Assembly (NCBI GenBank): GCA_049999725.1
Contig: JBNGIS010022776.1
Span: 1-25,061, forward strand
Reading direction: 5' to 3'
Length of the DNA stretch: 25,061 nucleotides
Source: Haplomitrium mnioides
Taxonomy: Eukaryota > Marchantiophyta > Haplomitriopsida > Calobryales
Positions 11,401-21,110 of this stretch are shown in pieces. A program made the position numbers and the translations under genes. Below the pieces are notes generated by a model that was given only the letters and a program-made list of their open reading frames with translations, had not been told where the DNA came from and searched no databases. Each line of letters opens with the position of its first letter. Position 1 is the stretch's first letter.

Positions 11401-14400
11401 TGATGAAGTAGCAGAGTGCAATCTTTACAATGCGGTTTCATTCATGTAGTTTCAGACCCATCAGCCTCATCACATGTGTCAGTGACAGGTTGCCATAACT
11501 TCCTGCAGGTTTCATCAGCTTCCAACAGCAGGCCCAGATCATGCACAGTACTATGCTCCAATAATGAACCAAAACATTACATGAATTTGTGTACTAAGTC
11601 TACCTTCTTCCGAAAGAAACAGGAAACTCAGTCATGATGTTGCCTAGCACTCCCCCAAGAATGCAATGGGCACAACAGCATTATACAAATCTTTGCAATG
11701 AATTTCTGCCACTCATAAGGACTGTCAAGACATGTAGAACAGGAAAATTTTACAGCAAGCCACACACTACACAGCACAAATGCAAGTTGTGACAGTCTAG
11801 GAAAAATCTACAACCATTAAACCCTTCACAATGTGCAGTCAGTAACAAAGTTTCAGACCAATCAGCCCCATCATGAGTGGCAGTGACAAGCTTCCTTGAC
11901 TCCCTGCTGACCTCACCAGCTCCAGAATGTGCACAACATAAATGAATTGTTGCACTTAGTTCTTCCTTCTGAAAGTATGGAAAAACTCAGTCATGATGTT
12001 GCATCCAGAAATTAAATTAAAGGTCCAAACCAGCAACAAGGACCAAGACTACAACATGTCACTGAATGTGGAGATTAAAACTTGAAACAGCTACTACACT
12101 GTACAATCAGAATTTGATTGAAGCCCGACTGGCCCAATGGCAACAGGGCACAATGTGGTCAATCAGAAAGGATTGAGAATACAATGTACACCAAGGTACA
12201 ACCAAGTAGCAGCAAACTGGAAATCAAAGAAATTCGACAGAACAGGAGAGCAAAAGCTAACTTGTAGAACAATCATGAACATCATCCCAATATTACATTA
12301 AACAAGATGAGGGTTTTAAACCTGAGTGCTTTCATCAAACAGACACTTCCAAACAAAGACAGCCAGCAACTCATTGGCAAGAAACTTCTGGAATGTTATT
12401 GGGTGGCCCATGAAAATATCACGGCATTCTTTGAATCTAAAAGTATGAAATTGAAGTGAATTATTGTACTCTTTACATCAAGAGAATCAAGGGACAAAAT
12501 AGATTACAAAGCTGCAGACTACATGGAAATGAAAAGCAAAGGGAGCTAACCAGCTACAAAATCAAACCAAAAAGTCAGCATGGTTTAAAAAAAGTCACTT
12601 TCACTCCCCTCTCAGACCAGAGGAGGGAGTGGAAATTTCCTACGAATTTATAGTCAGAATGTGAAATGAACATCTCCAGTGCTGGAGAAGCAAGCAATAA
12701 AACCTTATGCATCTTTATACATATTGAAAGAACTCCGTACTTACAAACTCAAGTAGAAGTGGGCTTAAAATAACCTCCCAACTGCGAACTAGCAAAAAAA
12801 ATAGCTGATAATCCATATAAGAATTTCACTTTAGTAAGGAGACCCCTAGTTCTGTTCATAAGCTTGTGAACTGGATAGCATTTATCTTTGAGAAGAAGAA
12901 TGAATAGAATAGAATTCGATTAAAGTCCAGAGCCAGCCCTAGGGCCATAAGGACTAAGAGTACAATGGGCACAAGTAATGAGACCCACCGTTTGAGATAC
13001 AAAAAACTCCTTACAGCTACAAAGGTGGACAAACCTGAAGAATTGCCTGTTGACAACTCCAAATTTAGCTGCATTTGAGATATTAGATAGAATATAAATC
13101 ATTCTAATTATATGAATGCCTGCATACTCTGGTTGGCTATGCTTATAGAAATTTTTGACTTCTGAGCCTTTCCCAGATTGTGTAATAGCTAGATCTAAAA
13201 CGTTGCAAGAGAAGCCATTAGAGGTAGAAAGGCAAATCATTTGCAATTGTAAGGTGCACTCATTAACAGCCTGTTTGCATGCACATCAACATCAGATTCA
13301 CAACAAATTGGAATGGCCTCCCTTGCTAGAAGAATTTAATTACTGGTGTTGCCCCTGAAGAGATTTAACTCATTAACGTCAATTTCGAGCTTCACAGGCT
13401 TATTGGATGAGAGAAACAAACATGGTAGTCCATCAAAATACAAAAACTGATTCATACGATACAACTCTAGCATGTTAAGCGAGTGTACCCATGCAGAAGT
13501 AGCTTTTGGTGCTGGGATTTGAACTGGTGGCTTCTGACTGGTGATCGTACTCCGTGTTCCAGGCCTTGACGTCAAAGCAGCAATTCCTGACGATCCACGT
13601 ACTACAGAGGCTACACGTCGCTGAATGACAACAGGTCGCTCAACTTTTGGAGTTGGAATAGGACCAGATAACTTCTCTCTTAAATCTTTCACTCCCCCAG
13701 TAGACACAATGTCACCTTGCTCATCTCTTGGCCCATTTCGTCGACCAAGCCTTGACCGTAGATCTTGTGTGACAGGTCCTCCATCTAATACCAGTTAAGC
13801 TGGCAATAACAGCTACAATTTAAATGAAATCTTCCTCCACAATTAAGTTCACTTCTCCCAAACATTGGGACAAATCTAAGACACTCTTATTCAAGAATTC
13901 GGGCAATTATTCTTTTTATGATACAATACTTTGACTGAATCTGCAGGCTAATAGAAAAGGATACTTTGCTGTTGTGTGTGATTGTCTTCTTTATCATCAT
14001 AGAGGTCATGTTTCCACTTTCCTTCTTCTAGACGTTGCCTGTTCAAAATAAGTAAATCCCAGAGACAATGAAAAATATTCAATAAGCAATCTGTCTTTGA
14101 ATGTGTGGAATACCTTCTTTTCCTTTTAAGGGATTTAGAAACAAAGGTCAAAGAGGCCATTAAACAACCCAACATCCAGGCTACGGCCAAAACCTAAACA
14201 ATGCATTTTTCCTACATACATTTTATGCTACGATTAGTTCTTGCCAATTCTCTCATTTTGGGCTACAAAGCATTTTCAGCATTTATGTACATTGCAAAAT
14301 CTCTCCAACTATAACTAAGAAGTATCCAGAGATAATAAGCGTTTACAGCTCCAAAAGAAACTCATCTATACTAAAGATGCCTGAACTTTGTTCAAGTACT

Positions 14401-15608
14401 ATTCTATATTTTTCTGCCAAAATAGCTATAGAATTCAGGCTTGAATACCACAACTGTGAAGAAGCTGAATAACAAGTTCCATACAAGACAAGGAAGATAT
14501 TCTTGGCATATTCTTTGAGAAGGCATAGAAACCATTAGGCACAGGATTTGAAAATCGATTTTTCTCTTCCGATAAGGAATATGGTTGCAGCTTTAAAATA
14601 ATTATATTAGTCTCCTCGTGGTTTTTTGTTCCCATTTGATCTCTTTTGGATTTCAAAATCAGTCATTGCCGACTGATTGCACAACCAGAGCCCAAAAATG
14701 AGAAAACTATCCACAACACAAGAACAGAAACCAGGATCAAGAGGGAAAACTGAGGGAATAGAGAAAACCACACTCATCTACAAAGTGAAGACAGCCACTA
14801 TCAAGACAGTCTACTTCACAACGGAAGGTTTACAACCTTAATGCTTAACAAGACTTTTGGGAAGAAGCGCGAGAATAAAAAACACTTCTCTATATCACTA
14901 TGGTCGCACAAATTCTATGAGCTAAGACTACCGCAATGCAACCGACATAACACGCTTGACGCCTAGCCAAGACAAAATTCGACATTACAAACTTTCAAAC
15001 TTAAAGGCCCAACTGGCATCAGCAACCTAGACGAATGAGATCATGAAACTAAAATCTGCTGTACTGGTTCGAATTAGAAGCTCGCATGAAACCTTCATTG
15101 CTTCTAGTTTCGTTGGGAAATTGCACATGAAATTTACTGTACTCTACAAATGCGTACCAAGAGAATCAGGCAGCCTACCGCTTAGGGGCATTGGGTCGTC
15201 CGATAGAAGAAACTTGATCACCGTATCCTCCTCCCAATCGGTCTCTAACAGACCTTTTCCTATTGTTACCTGTTCCACTGTTAATCTGATCAGAATACAT
15301 ATCACGAGATACAGTAGCACGCCTGTGCACCACCTGCAACGATATAACGAAAGAACAAAATAAAATTAGAAAGGTCTAAAGGTTTCTCACCGTGGATGGG
15401 AATATTATCAGAAATCGACGAAATGGAGGTGCGTAGACAAACGTCCACCGGCAAACATGCTCGCTATATTTTGACAGTTATTACTCGAAGGAAGTTCAAA
15501 CAATATCTGGATGAATTACATTTCCAACGATAAAAAAAACGAGGAGGATTGTAGAAGGACAACCTTGCCGTAACGCCCCACAGTTATAGTGACTCGGGGT
15601 TGAGACAT
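5402..15608 (-). CDS. Plant SAM (sterile alpha motif) domain protein, 7 exons
   Basis: Exons, all minus: 15564-15608, 15179-15333, 13965-14038, 13489-13784, 6244-6321, 5994-6056, 5402-5446. All phases join, giving 251 residues. The N terminus 'MSQPRVTITVGRYGK' joins 'VVHRR', then 'RKRSVRDRLGGG', 'EEGKWKHDLYDDKED', 'DLRSRLGRRNG' and 'VKDLREKLSG'. This is the pattern of short basic blocks that I recall from plant SAM-domain proteins. The SAM domain occupies about residues 193-248: 'VAGLLHSLGLSKYLITFQAEE', 'IDMEALRHMSDDDLKELGVPM', 'GPRKKILLAL'. SAM domains usually mediate protein-protein or RNA contacts; the precise role is unknown. The fourth intron is about 7.2 kb and full of repeats. Its donor (GCATGG|GTACAC) is the least certain junction; a longer exon 4 plus a cassette exon would also stay open. 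Confidence 0.87.
6460..6492. repeat. ACAT microsatellite, interrupted
   Basis: Repeats of 'acatacat' separated by 'agcaaaat' within the fourth intron of the SAM gene. Confidence 0.75.
6810..7252 (-). repeat. R1 repeat copy A with exon-like relic
   Basis: Starts at 'tcttcatatatattag' and runs directly into copy B, which starts with the same string. On the minus strand the segment reads 'ISWILGGVLGIIMTELSRYF' then 'RKVAETQ' and a stop, preceded by a splice-acceptor-like 'gtgacag'. In another frame it reads a 'DETSRQLWQLVTAT'-like segment. Confidence 0.8.
7253..7569 (-). repeat. R1 repeat copy B, truncated
   Basis: Close to copy A from its start through 'gtcatgatgatgcctagcactc', then cut off where another 'agtcttcatatatat' begins. 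The minus strand retains 'IDQDLLSGTDETSRKLWQLV' followed by 'TATHD' and a stop. Confidence 0.8.
7574..7660. repeat. R2 repeat, copy 1
   Basis: Short family with core 'gagagaactccatacttac' then 'aaactaaggtagccaatca'. Other copies are at about 8962-9045, 9563-9635, 10919-10990 and 12712-12756. Copies 1 and 2 also share the downstream 'aacccccaccccaatcaaaa'. They always lie in the same orientation inside the SAM-gene intron. Confidence 0.75.
8257..8787 (-). repeat. R1 repeat copy C, longest unit
   Basis: Contains every block seen in copies A and B. It also has the right-hand tail 'gaaaggttagtgattgggg' and 'cttggatgcagaacatctgc', a tail shared with the old copy near 9400-9490. It ends where copy D begins with the same 'tatatagttatgaa' string. 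Confidence 0.78.
8787..8944 (-). repeat. R1 repeat copy D, 5' part only
   Basis: Matches the first 150 or so bases of copy C nearly base for base, then stops at 'cacaaagtttcaaatc', where an R2-type segment follows. Confidence 0.78.
8962..9072. repeat. R2 repeat, copy 2
   Basis: Same core as copy 1, including the C-rich tail ending near 9072, directly after the truncated R1 copy D. Confidence 0.75.
9230..12005 (-). repeat. Older, strongly diverged R1 copies
   Basis: Segments near 9230-9560, 11095-11290, 11300-11660 and 11750-12005 share ordered R1 blocks but with many substitutions and indels. The 9.2- and 11.5-kb copies keep an extra block of about 70 bases ('ccatgtaatg' to 'gagcatagtac' on the minus strand) that copies A-C lack. 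A-C therefore look like one younger subfamily. The spaces between, notably 9660-10910, hold no recognisable gene. Confidence 0.65.
10919..10990. repeat. R2 repeat, copy 4
   Basis: Shares 'gagagaactccatac' and 'aactaaggtagccaatca' with copies 1 and 2 and lies just before an old R1 copy. A weaker copy is at 9563-9635 and a short one at 12712-12756. Confidence 0.7.
12322..12436 (-). other. Possible cassette exon in the SAM gene, unproven
   Basis: Bounded by an acceptor-like 'catacttttag' and a donor-like 'CAG|gttta', this 115-base segment is open in one frame and reads 'ECRDIFMGHPITFQKFLANE'. Its last phase fits the SAM exon. It fits upstream only if exon 4 is extended to a donor at 13442 ('TTTTT|gtattt'); the total insert would then be 54 codons. 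No domain was recognised, so chance is a real possibility. Confidence 0.2.
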
Positions 15609-16010
15609 CAAACACTTGAGTCCCCGGCCTTTCCAATCAACTGTTAGTTGTATCCTGGAACAGATACACGGGCTTGGGGTAATGCACGTGGAAAGATTGT
15701 GAGCTGAATGATAATCACCGTGCCGACAAGTCTGATATTGTTAGGCCGAACGCATATGGAGGCATCTTGACGACATACACCCTCTTCCTCCTCCTGCTGC
15801 TCCCTTCCTAACTGATACTCCCCCGCACACTTCCCCGACTTCTGCTTTCCCCTCCCCTCACTCCCCGTAACCTAACCTCACCTCCAACTGTTACTGTAGT
15901 AGGGTTGTCTTCGCCTTTCTTTTGACTGTGGTGAGCCGATTCCGTACTCATCCTCAAGTAAAACTTAATGATTTTAATAACTTGAAAGTAATTACTGTAG
16001 TCTAATTGAA
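15609..16010 (-). promoter_or_regulatory. 5' UTR and promoter side of the SAM-domain gene
   Basis: No gene is seen here. The plus strand has C/T-rich stretches at 15780-15860 (GA-rich on the transcribed strand), consistent with a plant 5' leader. A clear TATA element was not identified. The AT content rises sharply from about 15,960, where repeat DNA begins. Confidence 0.35.
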
Positions 16011-16358
16011 GATTAGTCCCTAATGATTTAGTAGTTCATGTTTAGTCCCTCTCGCAATTAATTTTACTCTTACTCTGCATCATGTTCTCTAACATTAGTT
16101 CTCTAACAATGGTTGATTACAATAGTGGATTAATTTAAGTGGTACAATTAACTTTAATATGGACTAGTTTAAGTCACATATTGTTATCTAAGATGATATT
16201 GGTTACATTTCATTTTGGTTTATTTAGTATTGTGGTAGTTACAAGTACAAGACTTGGTTGGGATTATGTTTATAGAAAATTCAATATAGAACTTTAATTA
16301 ATATGTTGTTATTATTAAAGAGACTAAATATGAATTAGTGAATAATTAAGAACTAAAC
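16011..16358. mobile_element. Probable MITE-like element with terminal inverted repeats
   Basis: The left arm (16011-16052, starting 'gattagtccctaatgattta') and the right arm (16317-16358) are inverted copies matching at 33 of 42 positions by hand alignment. The arms contain 'tttagtccct', a string often seen at ends of nonautonomous plant DNA transposons. The 264-base interior is AT-rich and non-coding. Exact ends and target-site duplication were not settled. Confidence 0.5.
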
Positions 16359-17140
16359 GTGAATTCTATAACAAAATATTCTATTCTTGATGTACAATTT
16401 AATCATAAAGTTCTACTTATGTGCAAGCAAAATAATATGAGTTCGTGTTTTGGTTTGATTAATCTTTACCAAGATCAAGAGCTCAATGTTGAAGATTGTG
16501 GGATTAGTTCGTTGAAACAAGTTGCTCACGTTTTCAAATTCAAGTACTTTAATGAACAACAAATAAGAAATAAATATCATGTGAATGAGGTAACTATAGC
16601 TCATAGATTTCTAGTTCAATATTTTTTGAAGATAATTTTATAAAGAAATGCATCATATTTGTATGTTGAAATTGATGATTATCATATATATTTAAATATA
16701 TGGAAGTTAAGTGGATCAAAATGCTATCAATGTTTGTGATTATAAGTTTACTTATGAGTAATAGCAACATGTAAGTATATTTATAGTGATATTTGTTGTT
16801 TCTTATATTATTAATATAAATGTTCATACATGCTAAAGAATTTGGTGCAAAACTTTTTATTTAATTGAACTATATTCTACAAAAAATTGAATGTAAGTTT
16901 AAAATTTTCTTAATCTATAACTCATTTATGCTTTGATTTCAAAACAAGAAATGACAGTTTTTATGTTTGATAATCTAACTTTGATATTAGAGTTATGATT
17001 AATTGTTTGTATTTAAATCCATTTAAATATGCTAATGTATAAGAGTTAGTTATAAGAAAGTTACTTTGTAGTTTTTGCCTCCGAATAAAGTTGGTGATAG
17101 TAGGTACTGAATTCTATAAGAAATTTGGAGTGATGTTTTG
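16359..17140. other. AT-rich non-genic block
   Basis: Very AT-rich sequence with short open frames on both strands that show no domain or family pattern. No repeat structure beyond simple A/T runs was recognised. Confidence 0.5.
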
Positions 17141-17154
17141 TTCACAATGTATAT

Positions 17155-17499
17155 ATGTTAGCAACAATTGTTTTGGTTTTTTGTACTGACTTTTTGATGG
17201 GAAAATCTTTGAGAGAGTATCTCTATGGAAGACTTCTCCATCAATCTGAGATGGTGATAATTATTGGTATTTATCATCCTGAAGTTGTGTTTGGACCCAG
17301 ATATGCTATTAGACTTCTTGTTTCTCACTCTATTCTCGCAACTTCTATAGGTGGTGAACACTTGACTTGTGACACTAATCCTTGTAATTGTAAGTATCCA
17401 CTTGGGAGGTTTCTTTATCTGCAACAAAGAAATATGTCTCCAAAGGTATCAAATGCTGAAAGTTCATTGTGGATTGTCATGGAATATAAAGCTTTCTAA
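17155..17499 (+). CDS. Unrecognised open frame of 114 codons, uncertain
   Basis: Plus-strand open frame in an AT-rich region. It contains a hydrophobic start ('MLATIVLVFCTDFL'), then 'GIYHPEVVFGPRYAIRLL' and a Cys-containing 'LTCDTNPCNCKYPLG'. Its composition is more protein-like than neighbouring shadows, but I do not recognise a family. No splice context was established. It lies just beyond the broken minus-strand gene and could be part of another decayed element. Confidence 0.25.
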   Translation: MLATIVLVFCTDFLMGKSLREYLYGRLLHQSEMVIIIGIYHPEVVFGPRYAIRLLVSHSILATSIGGEHLTCDTNPCNCKYPLGRFLYLQQRNMSPKVSNAESSLWIVMEYKAF

Positions 17500-17627
17500 A
17501 CACAAGTTGTGAATGTGTAGTGAGTTTGTAGATGCGATTTGAGCTTTGAAAATTTTGTATAATCCTTTCAATCACACATGGAACTACTTGTGACCTTGGA
17601 AATCAAAAATTGAGCAATATCTTTGCT

Positions 17628-19205
17628 TCATATGTTGCGTTCTACTCCTGTGACGCTGCCCACCTCCCTCTCTTTCAAACATAAAAATTCTATCTGTCGC
17701 AAATGACTGACTAGAGGCACCAATAGATGCATATCGGAGTAAACAGTTGATGTAGGAAAACACTTAGCCGAACACTTGGCACATCTCCATTCTAAGGAGG
17801 TAATGTCCAAAAGACCTTTGACCGTGAAAATTCATAGATAATTTATTTTGGGAATGCAGCACTACATAGATGTTGTTGTAACTTTAAATCCCACCTCGAC
17901 TTGTTTGGCGGCAAATAACTTTTGTAAGTCGTTCATAAATTTTACTATCCCATCAATATGTACAAAGGCTGATATATGCCCGCAAATCACTATTGTTTGA
18001 CTACTGGCTATGTTTGGCTATGAACACTCACAACTCATCCTTAACAACATTGTCAATATCTACGTTACACCAGGCCTTTGTGGTAGTTCCTTCTGTTTGA
18101 TTCTCCCCAACATTTTTCTTGAGTAGAGTTTCACAAAGTGGATTGCCAACATGACTCTTCACAAACTCTAGAAGTACTTCAGCTTTGTCATGGACGATGG
18201 CGATACTTGCATCTCCATAAGGATGTTATTAGAATACTAATCACGAGAATGAAATCATTTGTGAAGAAATCAAATGAGTATAGAGACTCATCGGTGGCCT
18301 GTCTTTGCTACCAATTGGGTAGAAGAGAAAAGGTAGATAATTGTCGACCTCTTCAAGACAAAATAATGGAAAGAGGTGGGGTGGTGGGAGAAGTTAGCCA
18401 CCTTTCATGTAGCAAAAGATAGGATAATTCTGAAAATAGAAACATCAAAGAAAATATACTTGTAGAGCCAAATGCTCATTTGCTGCTCCATCTGATTTTG
18501 CAAAAATCAATGAATATGTGTCTTGAAATGTTTTGCAAGCTTTTAAAACACTTTCTCCACTATAGCATAGCTTGAACACGAGAGCGTATACACATGTGTG
18601 ACAACAATTACAACATCAGAATGTTGAACATTAGAGTATTTATAGAACATGGAAGTCGTCCTACAGTAGTACGTTGTACGTAAAGAAAAATATCTCGTGA
18701 GCTACTCAACACAATCTTTTGGAACGTTTTCCCAACAACAATCTTTCCATCTCCTTTATTGTGAAGAAGACAACAAGCAATTAGTACATTCTAGTTGGAA
18801 AGAGGACAAAAAAACTATTAACAAAAATCTCCTCACAATGTATCTTGAGCGGTATTGGCTCATACTTGTCATGAACTCCAAGTTCCTCCTTTACAAACTT
18901 GTCAGCAAATCCTTTCCATACACAGACATAGCTGATGTTGTCAACTTCACGTTTTTTGGTGGAGAGACTTATATGAGAATTGCAGAAGAGATCCATCAAA
19001 CTCTTCAAATCCAAATTTGATGAATTTATTGCTTTAAAAAAACGTTAGTAGAAATTCTCCCTCATAGTGAGAGTTTCCTTCTCTTGTTTCTAATGAAGAA
19101 CACACCTCGGTACCAACATCTTTCATGTTTATTGCACTATCATTTGCACTTGCACCCCTCTCTTTCCGCAAGCCCTAGGTATCCATGCTTTCTTGGGCTT
19201 TCGCT
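17628..19205 (-). pseudogene. Frameshifted C-terminal segment, probably of the ParB-methyltransferase gene
   Basis: Minus-strand reading gives long protein-like stretches that switch frame several times. In order: 'NMKDVGTEVCSSLETREG', 'LMDLFCNSHISLSTKK', 'NISYVCVWKGFADKFVKEEL', 'GDGKIVVGKTFQKIVLSSS', 'KACKTFQDTYSLIFAKSDG', 'DKAEVLLEFVKSHVGNPLCE', 'ICGHISAFVHIDGIVKF' and 'LEWRCAKCSAKC'. Removing one T from the T7 run at about 19034-19040 rejoins the first two frames, so that lesion is clear. No known domain was recognised; the CxxCxxxC motif may bind metal. Orientation, the nature of the gap to 21.67 kb and shared repeats suggest it continues the upstream broken gene, but it could be a separate element. 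Confidence 0.55.
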
Positions 19206-19212
19206 AGAATCA

Positions 19213-19445
19213 TAAACGAGCCTAGAGTTCGTAGTGGAAAACAAATTCTTAAGCGCAAGTAGACTCTGATCTAGAAGATTGAAGCTTATGCGCACATAGA
19301 CTTTGATGTGCAAGTCAAAACCTCATGCACGCATAGACTCTACTAGGGAACTTTGTTGCCCAGTGTTCAGATGATGAGCTCAGATTCCTATGCGCGTATA
19401 GACTTTGGTGTGGAAGTCCAAGCCTTCCACATATACTAACTCTGA
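19213..19445. repeat. Diverged minisatellite of 'atgcgcacatagactct' type
   Basis: About five irregular copies of a unit built around 'tatgcg(c/t)(a/g)(c/t)atagact' with spacers such as 'gtggaagtcc'. The core is the same as in the arrays at 21.1-21.5, 23.0-23.2 and 24.9 kb. Isolated cores also occur near 19710 and at 19924-19939. Confidence 0.65.
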
Positions 19446-21110
19446 TATACAACCCTCAATCTTCTACTTATAAAGACTACCAGAACTTAGATTCTACAAC
19501 ACTCAAAGACTATTTTGTAGAACTCGAAACCTTTTGTTTAGAAGACTATAGTTAAAAAGTTGAAGGTGTTGCTTGTTTAGACTATGAAGTAAATCTCTGA
19601 AGCCATTAGCCTTTTTGACTATGAATTAAGATTCCTTTGCTTTTATTATTCTCCGAATTACAAAAGATTTTTAATTGTTGAAACCTTGTAAAATATGCAC
19701 ACTTAAACCTTTGCACGCATGGATTTTCAACTACAAAAGAAAGCTTCTTTCTTGCTTTCTTGTTTGAACTTGAAATAAGAGCTCCAAAATCCATGCAATG
19801 TTTCATTTTGTTGGTTATTATGCCTTAAGATTCCAAACTCATTCCCTTGACGTTTGGTCTGTTTGGGTTTTTCCTCATGTTTTCTAATTTTTTTTCAAAA
19901 AATAAGTTTTTAGAAGCACCATGTCTATGCGTGCATAGAGTTTATACAACCAAGTGTATTTCAAAATAATTTATTCTAACATATATTTCAATTTTCGGCT
20001 TTGAAATGTAATCAAAGAAAAATGTAAGTTTCTTGTAAAAACATACCATAATTTTTATACTTTTCATCAATTTTAAGATTTCCAATATTTTTAGAAAATT
20101 TGAGAATATCGTTCAATTTTGCATAATGAAATTGATTCTCACTCTATCATGCTTGTTAAAATGGCAAAAATTGAAGCTAGAAAACTCATATAGTTTTTGT
20201 TTTTAAAAAATAACCTCATTTTCTCTATTTTTTGAGCTCAAAAACTACTTTTTTTTTCAAAAACTACTTTTTTTTCAAAAAAAAAAGAAGTTCCTCTTTT
20301 GAGTAGCTTTTTTCTAGTTCAAAGTAGCGGCTATTGTTTAGTGAATGTGTACATTGTTGGTATTTTAAATCTCAATTCATACTCTTCTTTGAGGGTCTTC
20401 TTAACCTATAGAAACTTGAGAAGTGACTCCAACTTGACTATTATAATGCCCACCTTGTATCTTTAACTCAAAAATACAACACAAAATAATTAGTTCAAAG
20501 TATTGGTTGTTTATATTAGATCATATTTTTGCTCACAACTTTATGTCCTTTCTTTGAAAGGTCTTATAAGAGTGTTCGACTTATTTTAGGTCAAGGAAAC
20601 TAGGGTTATATCCTTGCTATAGTTGGTTAAGTGAGGTTCAACTTTTAAAGTTGAGCCTTCTTGATCATTGAGTAAGAAAGTGGCATGCCAAGGTGTGGTG
20701 AAGCTATGTGGAACTTTATCATTTGTAGTGTGGAGTCTCTCATAATTAGAAGGTGCACTTGGCTCAAAACAGCCGCTACTTTGAACCAGGAACCGCTACT
20801 GAGTTCTTGTTTCACTTGGTAGTCAAAATTTTTTTTTGGTGATTTGGCATTGAAAAACATCAATTTTGCGTTTGTAAATTTTTTTTGTAAAAAAATCGTT
20901 TTTTATAAATACAAATTGCATATTTTACATTGAGATTATATTTCAAACATTTTATTATAATTAATACCCTAGAAAATAAGCATTTTGGTTATTAAAACAT
21001 TTTATTAAAACTTCACACTATTGTCAATATACTAAATTCATCAAAAATAAAATAAAACATATATCTTTTTATGAAAAAAATTTACAAGCAAACATAAATA
21101 TCTAGTCGGG
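19446..21110. other. AT-rich, repeat-bearing gap without a gene
   Basis: No coding segment recognised. The gap contains poly-T/poly-A runs, a short tandem duplication at 20238-20275 ('tcaaaaactactttttttt' twice) and an inverted repeat pair described separately. It may be an intron of the broken minus-strand gene. Confidence 0.5.
20301..20803. mobile_element. Possible small inverted-repeat element
   Basis: A perfect 16-base inverted repeat, 'gttcaaagtagcggct' at 20317-20332 and its complement at 20771-20786, lies within weaker arms of about 35-40 bases that also share 'agtagc' on the outer side. The interior (about 440 bases) is non-coding. This fits a small nonautonomous DNA transposon; ends and target duplication were not resolved. 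Confidence 0.4.

Larger units (their letters stand above)
6810..12005. repeat. Array of diverged dispersed/tandem repeats (R1 family) in an intron
   Basis: At least nine related segments share the blocks 'gtggagagtaaaactaacc', 'gctgcaatagtctagg', 'cagtgacaagctgcc', 'ctggtttcgtcagttcc' and 'actcagtcatgatgatgcc', in the same order and orientation. The best-preserved unit (8257 to about 8787) is about 525 bases. Copies at 6810-7252, 7253-7569, 8257-8787 and 8787-8944 are similar to one another. Those at about 8080-8256, 9230-9560, 11095-11290, 11300-11660 and 11750-12005 are older. Read on the minus strand, several copies retain peptide-like relics such as 'ILGGVLGIIMTE' and 'LLSGTDETSRKLWQLVTAT'. 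This could be a nonautonomous element that captured an exon, or repeated duplication of a gene fragment. Confidence 0.85.
6322..13488 (-). other. Large repeat-filled fourth intron of the SAM-domain gene
   Basis: This 7.2-kb intron splits the SAM domain exon from the upstream linker exon. About 5.2 kb of it is a decayed repeat array (6810-12005). The rest (6322-6810 and 12005-13488) is unique AT-rich sequence with an ACAT microsatellite and a short possible exon at 12322-12436. No independent complete gene was recognised inside it. Confidence 0.75.

Noticed and set aside
16413-16827. Minus-strand Asn/Ile/Tyr-rich open frames
   Set aside because: Composition is that of random AT-rich DNA; no motif or splice context.
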